Source: Brachypodius melanocephalos
Taxonomy: Eukaryota > Chordata > Aves > Passeriformes > Pycnonotidae
Assembly: GCA_013398615.1 (NCBI GenBank)
Contig: VZSR01003798.1
Coordinates: forward strand, 7,904,258-7,968,257
Length of the DNA: 64,000 nt
Reading direction: 5' to 3'
Program-made: the position numbers and the translations under genes
Shown here: positions 63,701 to 64,000 of the stretch, in pieces
How the letters are laid out: each line of letters opens with the position of its first letter
How positions within the stretch are numbered: position 1 is the first letter of the stretch
Notes under the pieces: generated by a model
Database searches by the model: none
The model's input: the letters and a program-made list of their open reading frames with translations, nothing else
What the model was told of the DNA's origin: nothing

Positions 63701-64000
63701 TGGAAGAAATGATGCTGATTAGCTCAAGTACAAGTGACAGCTATCAGAGAGCAGGATGATGACTGTACTTCCATTTTCTATAGCCCAAACTCTGCCAGCC
63801 CAGGTTAGCAGAGGCTTCTTCATGTGCTCTGGGTGCTCAACCAAGAATCACAAGAACAAAAGAAAAATTAAGGAATTTCCCTTACAATATTCTCTTATTT
63901 GAGAAAGAGTAAACTCTGTAATTTCATGATGTTGGGCCTCCCACCCTCAGGCAGTCTCAGAACTGCATCCCCACTGGATCTCAGAACACTAACCCTGCAA

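Larger units (their letters stand above)
54570..64000. other. Gene-free DNA to the end of the window
   Basis: AT-rich and CpG-poor, with no recognisable exon, RNA gene or transposon. The longest frame (178 codons, minus, 56855-56319) has no known domain. 55.2-55.9 kb (including a TGACGTTT CRE-like site near 55338) and 60.16-60.36 kb are the stretches most like regulatory DNA. Confidence 0.55.

Overview
The window looks like a piece of a bird chromosome. It carries one unmistakable protein-coding gene, MEX3B, on the minus strand at about 26.3-30.4 kb, inside a CpG-island domain. The rest is AT-rich, CpG-poor noncoding DNA with few transposons. Two pieces of interspersed repeat that I can place are 3' ends of CR1 LINEs, at 43.35-43.56 kb and 54.42-54.57 kb. 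The first keeps the avian-style terminal repeat (GTGATTCT/GATTCT). CR1 as the recognisable repeat, low repeat density and very GC-rich promoter DNA broken by an assembly gap all point to Aves. I cannot name the species.

Layout. 1-26.3 kb: no supportable gene; microsatellites and several blocks that read like conserved noncoding (candidate enhancer) DNA, the best at 19.3-19.76 kb. 26.3-30.4 kb: MEX3B, read right to left: TATA-like box near 30.43 kb, 5' UTR, exon 1 (coding 30222-29964), a 968-bp intron, exon 2 (coding 28995-27581) and a ~1.3-kb AU-rich 3' UTR ending at a strong poly(A) signal near 26.32 kb. 30490-30589: exactly 100 Ns, a gap in the promoter CpG island, which resumes to about 30.96 kb. 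34.3-34.7 kb: a second small CpG-rich patch with no gene assigned. 35.90-36.14 kb: a diverged tandem array of ~45-52-bp units carrying CAGATG E-boxes. 36.2-64 kb: more gene-free DNA with the two CR1 fragments, simple repeats and more candidate conserved blocks.

The predicted MEX3B protein is 557 aa: two KH RNA-binding domains (GRQG and GPKG loops), low-complexity linkers and a C-terminal C3HC4 RING finger. The family are cytoplasmic RNA-binding E3 ubiquitin ligases. The single intron interrupts the codon for the last glycine of the first KH loop. From human synteny (my knowledge, not visible here) MEX3B sits in a regulatory desert, so distal enhancers of MEX3B are the most economical reading of the candidate conserved blocks. 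That is inference and needs cross-species alignment.

I found no wholly new biological system. The observations most worth checking are a dyad-rich block with a SOX-dimer-type inverted repeat (19.3-19.76 kb), the orphan CpG patch, the E-box minisatellite, a 29-bp near-identical duplication 1.6 kb apart (43.04 and 44.66 kb), and MEX-3-type motifs in MEX3B's own 3' UTR.
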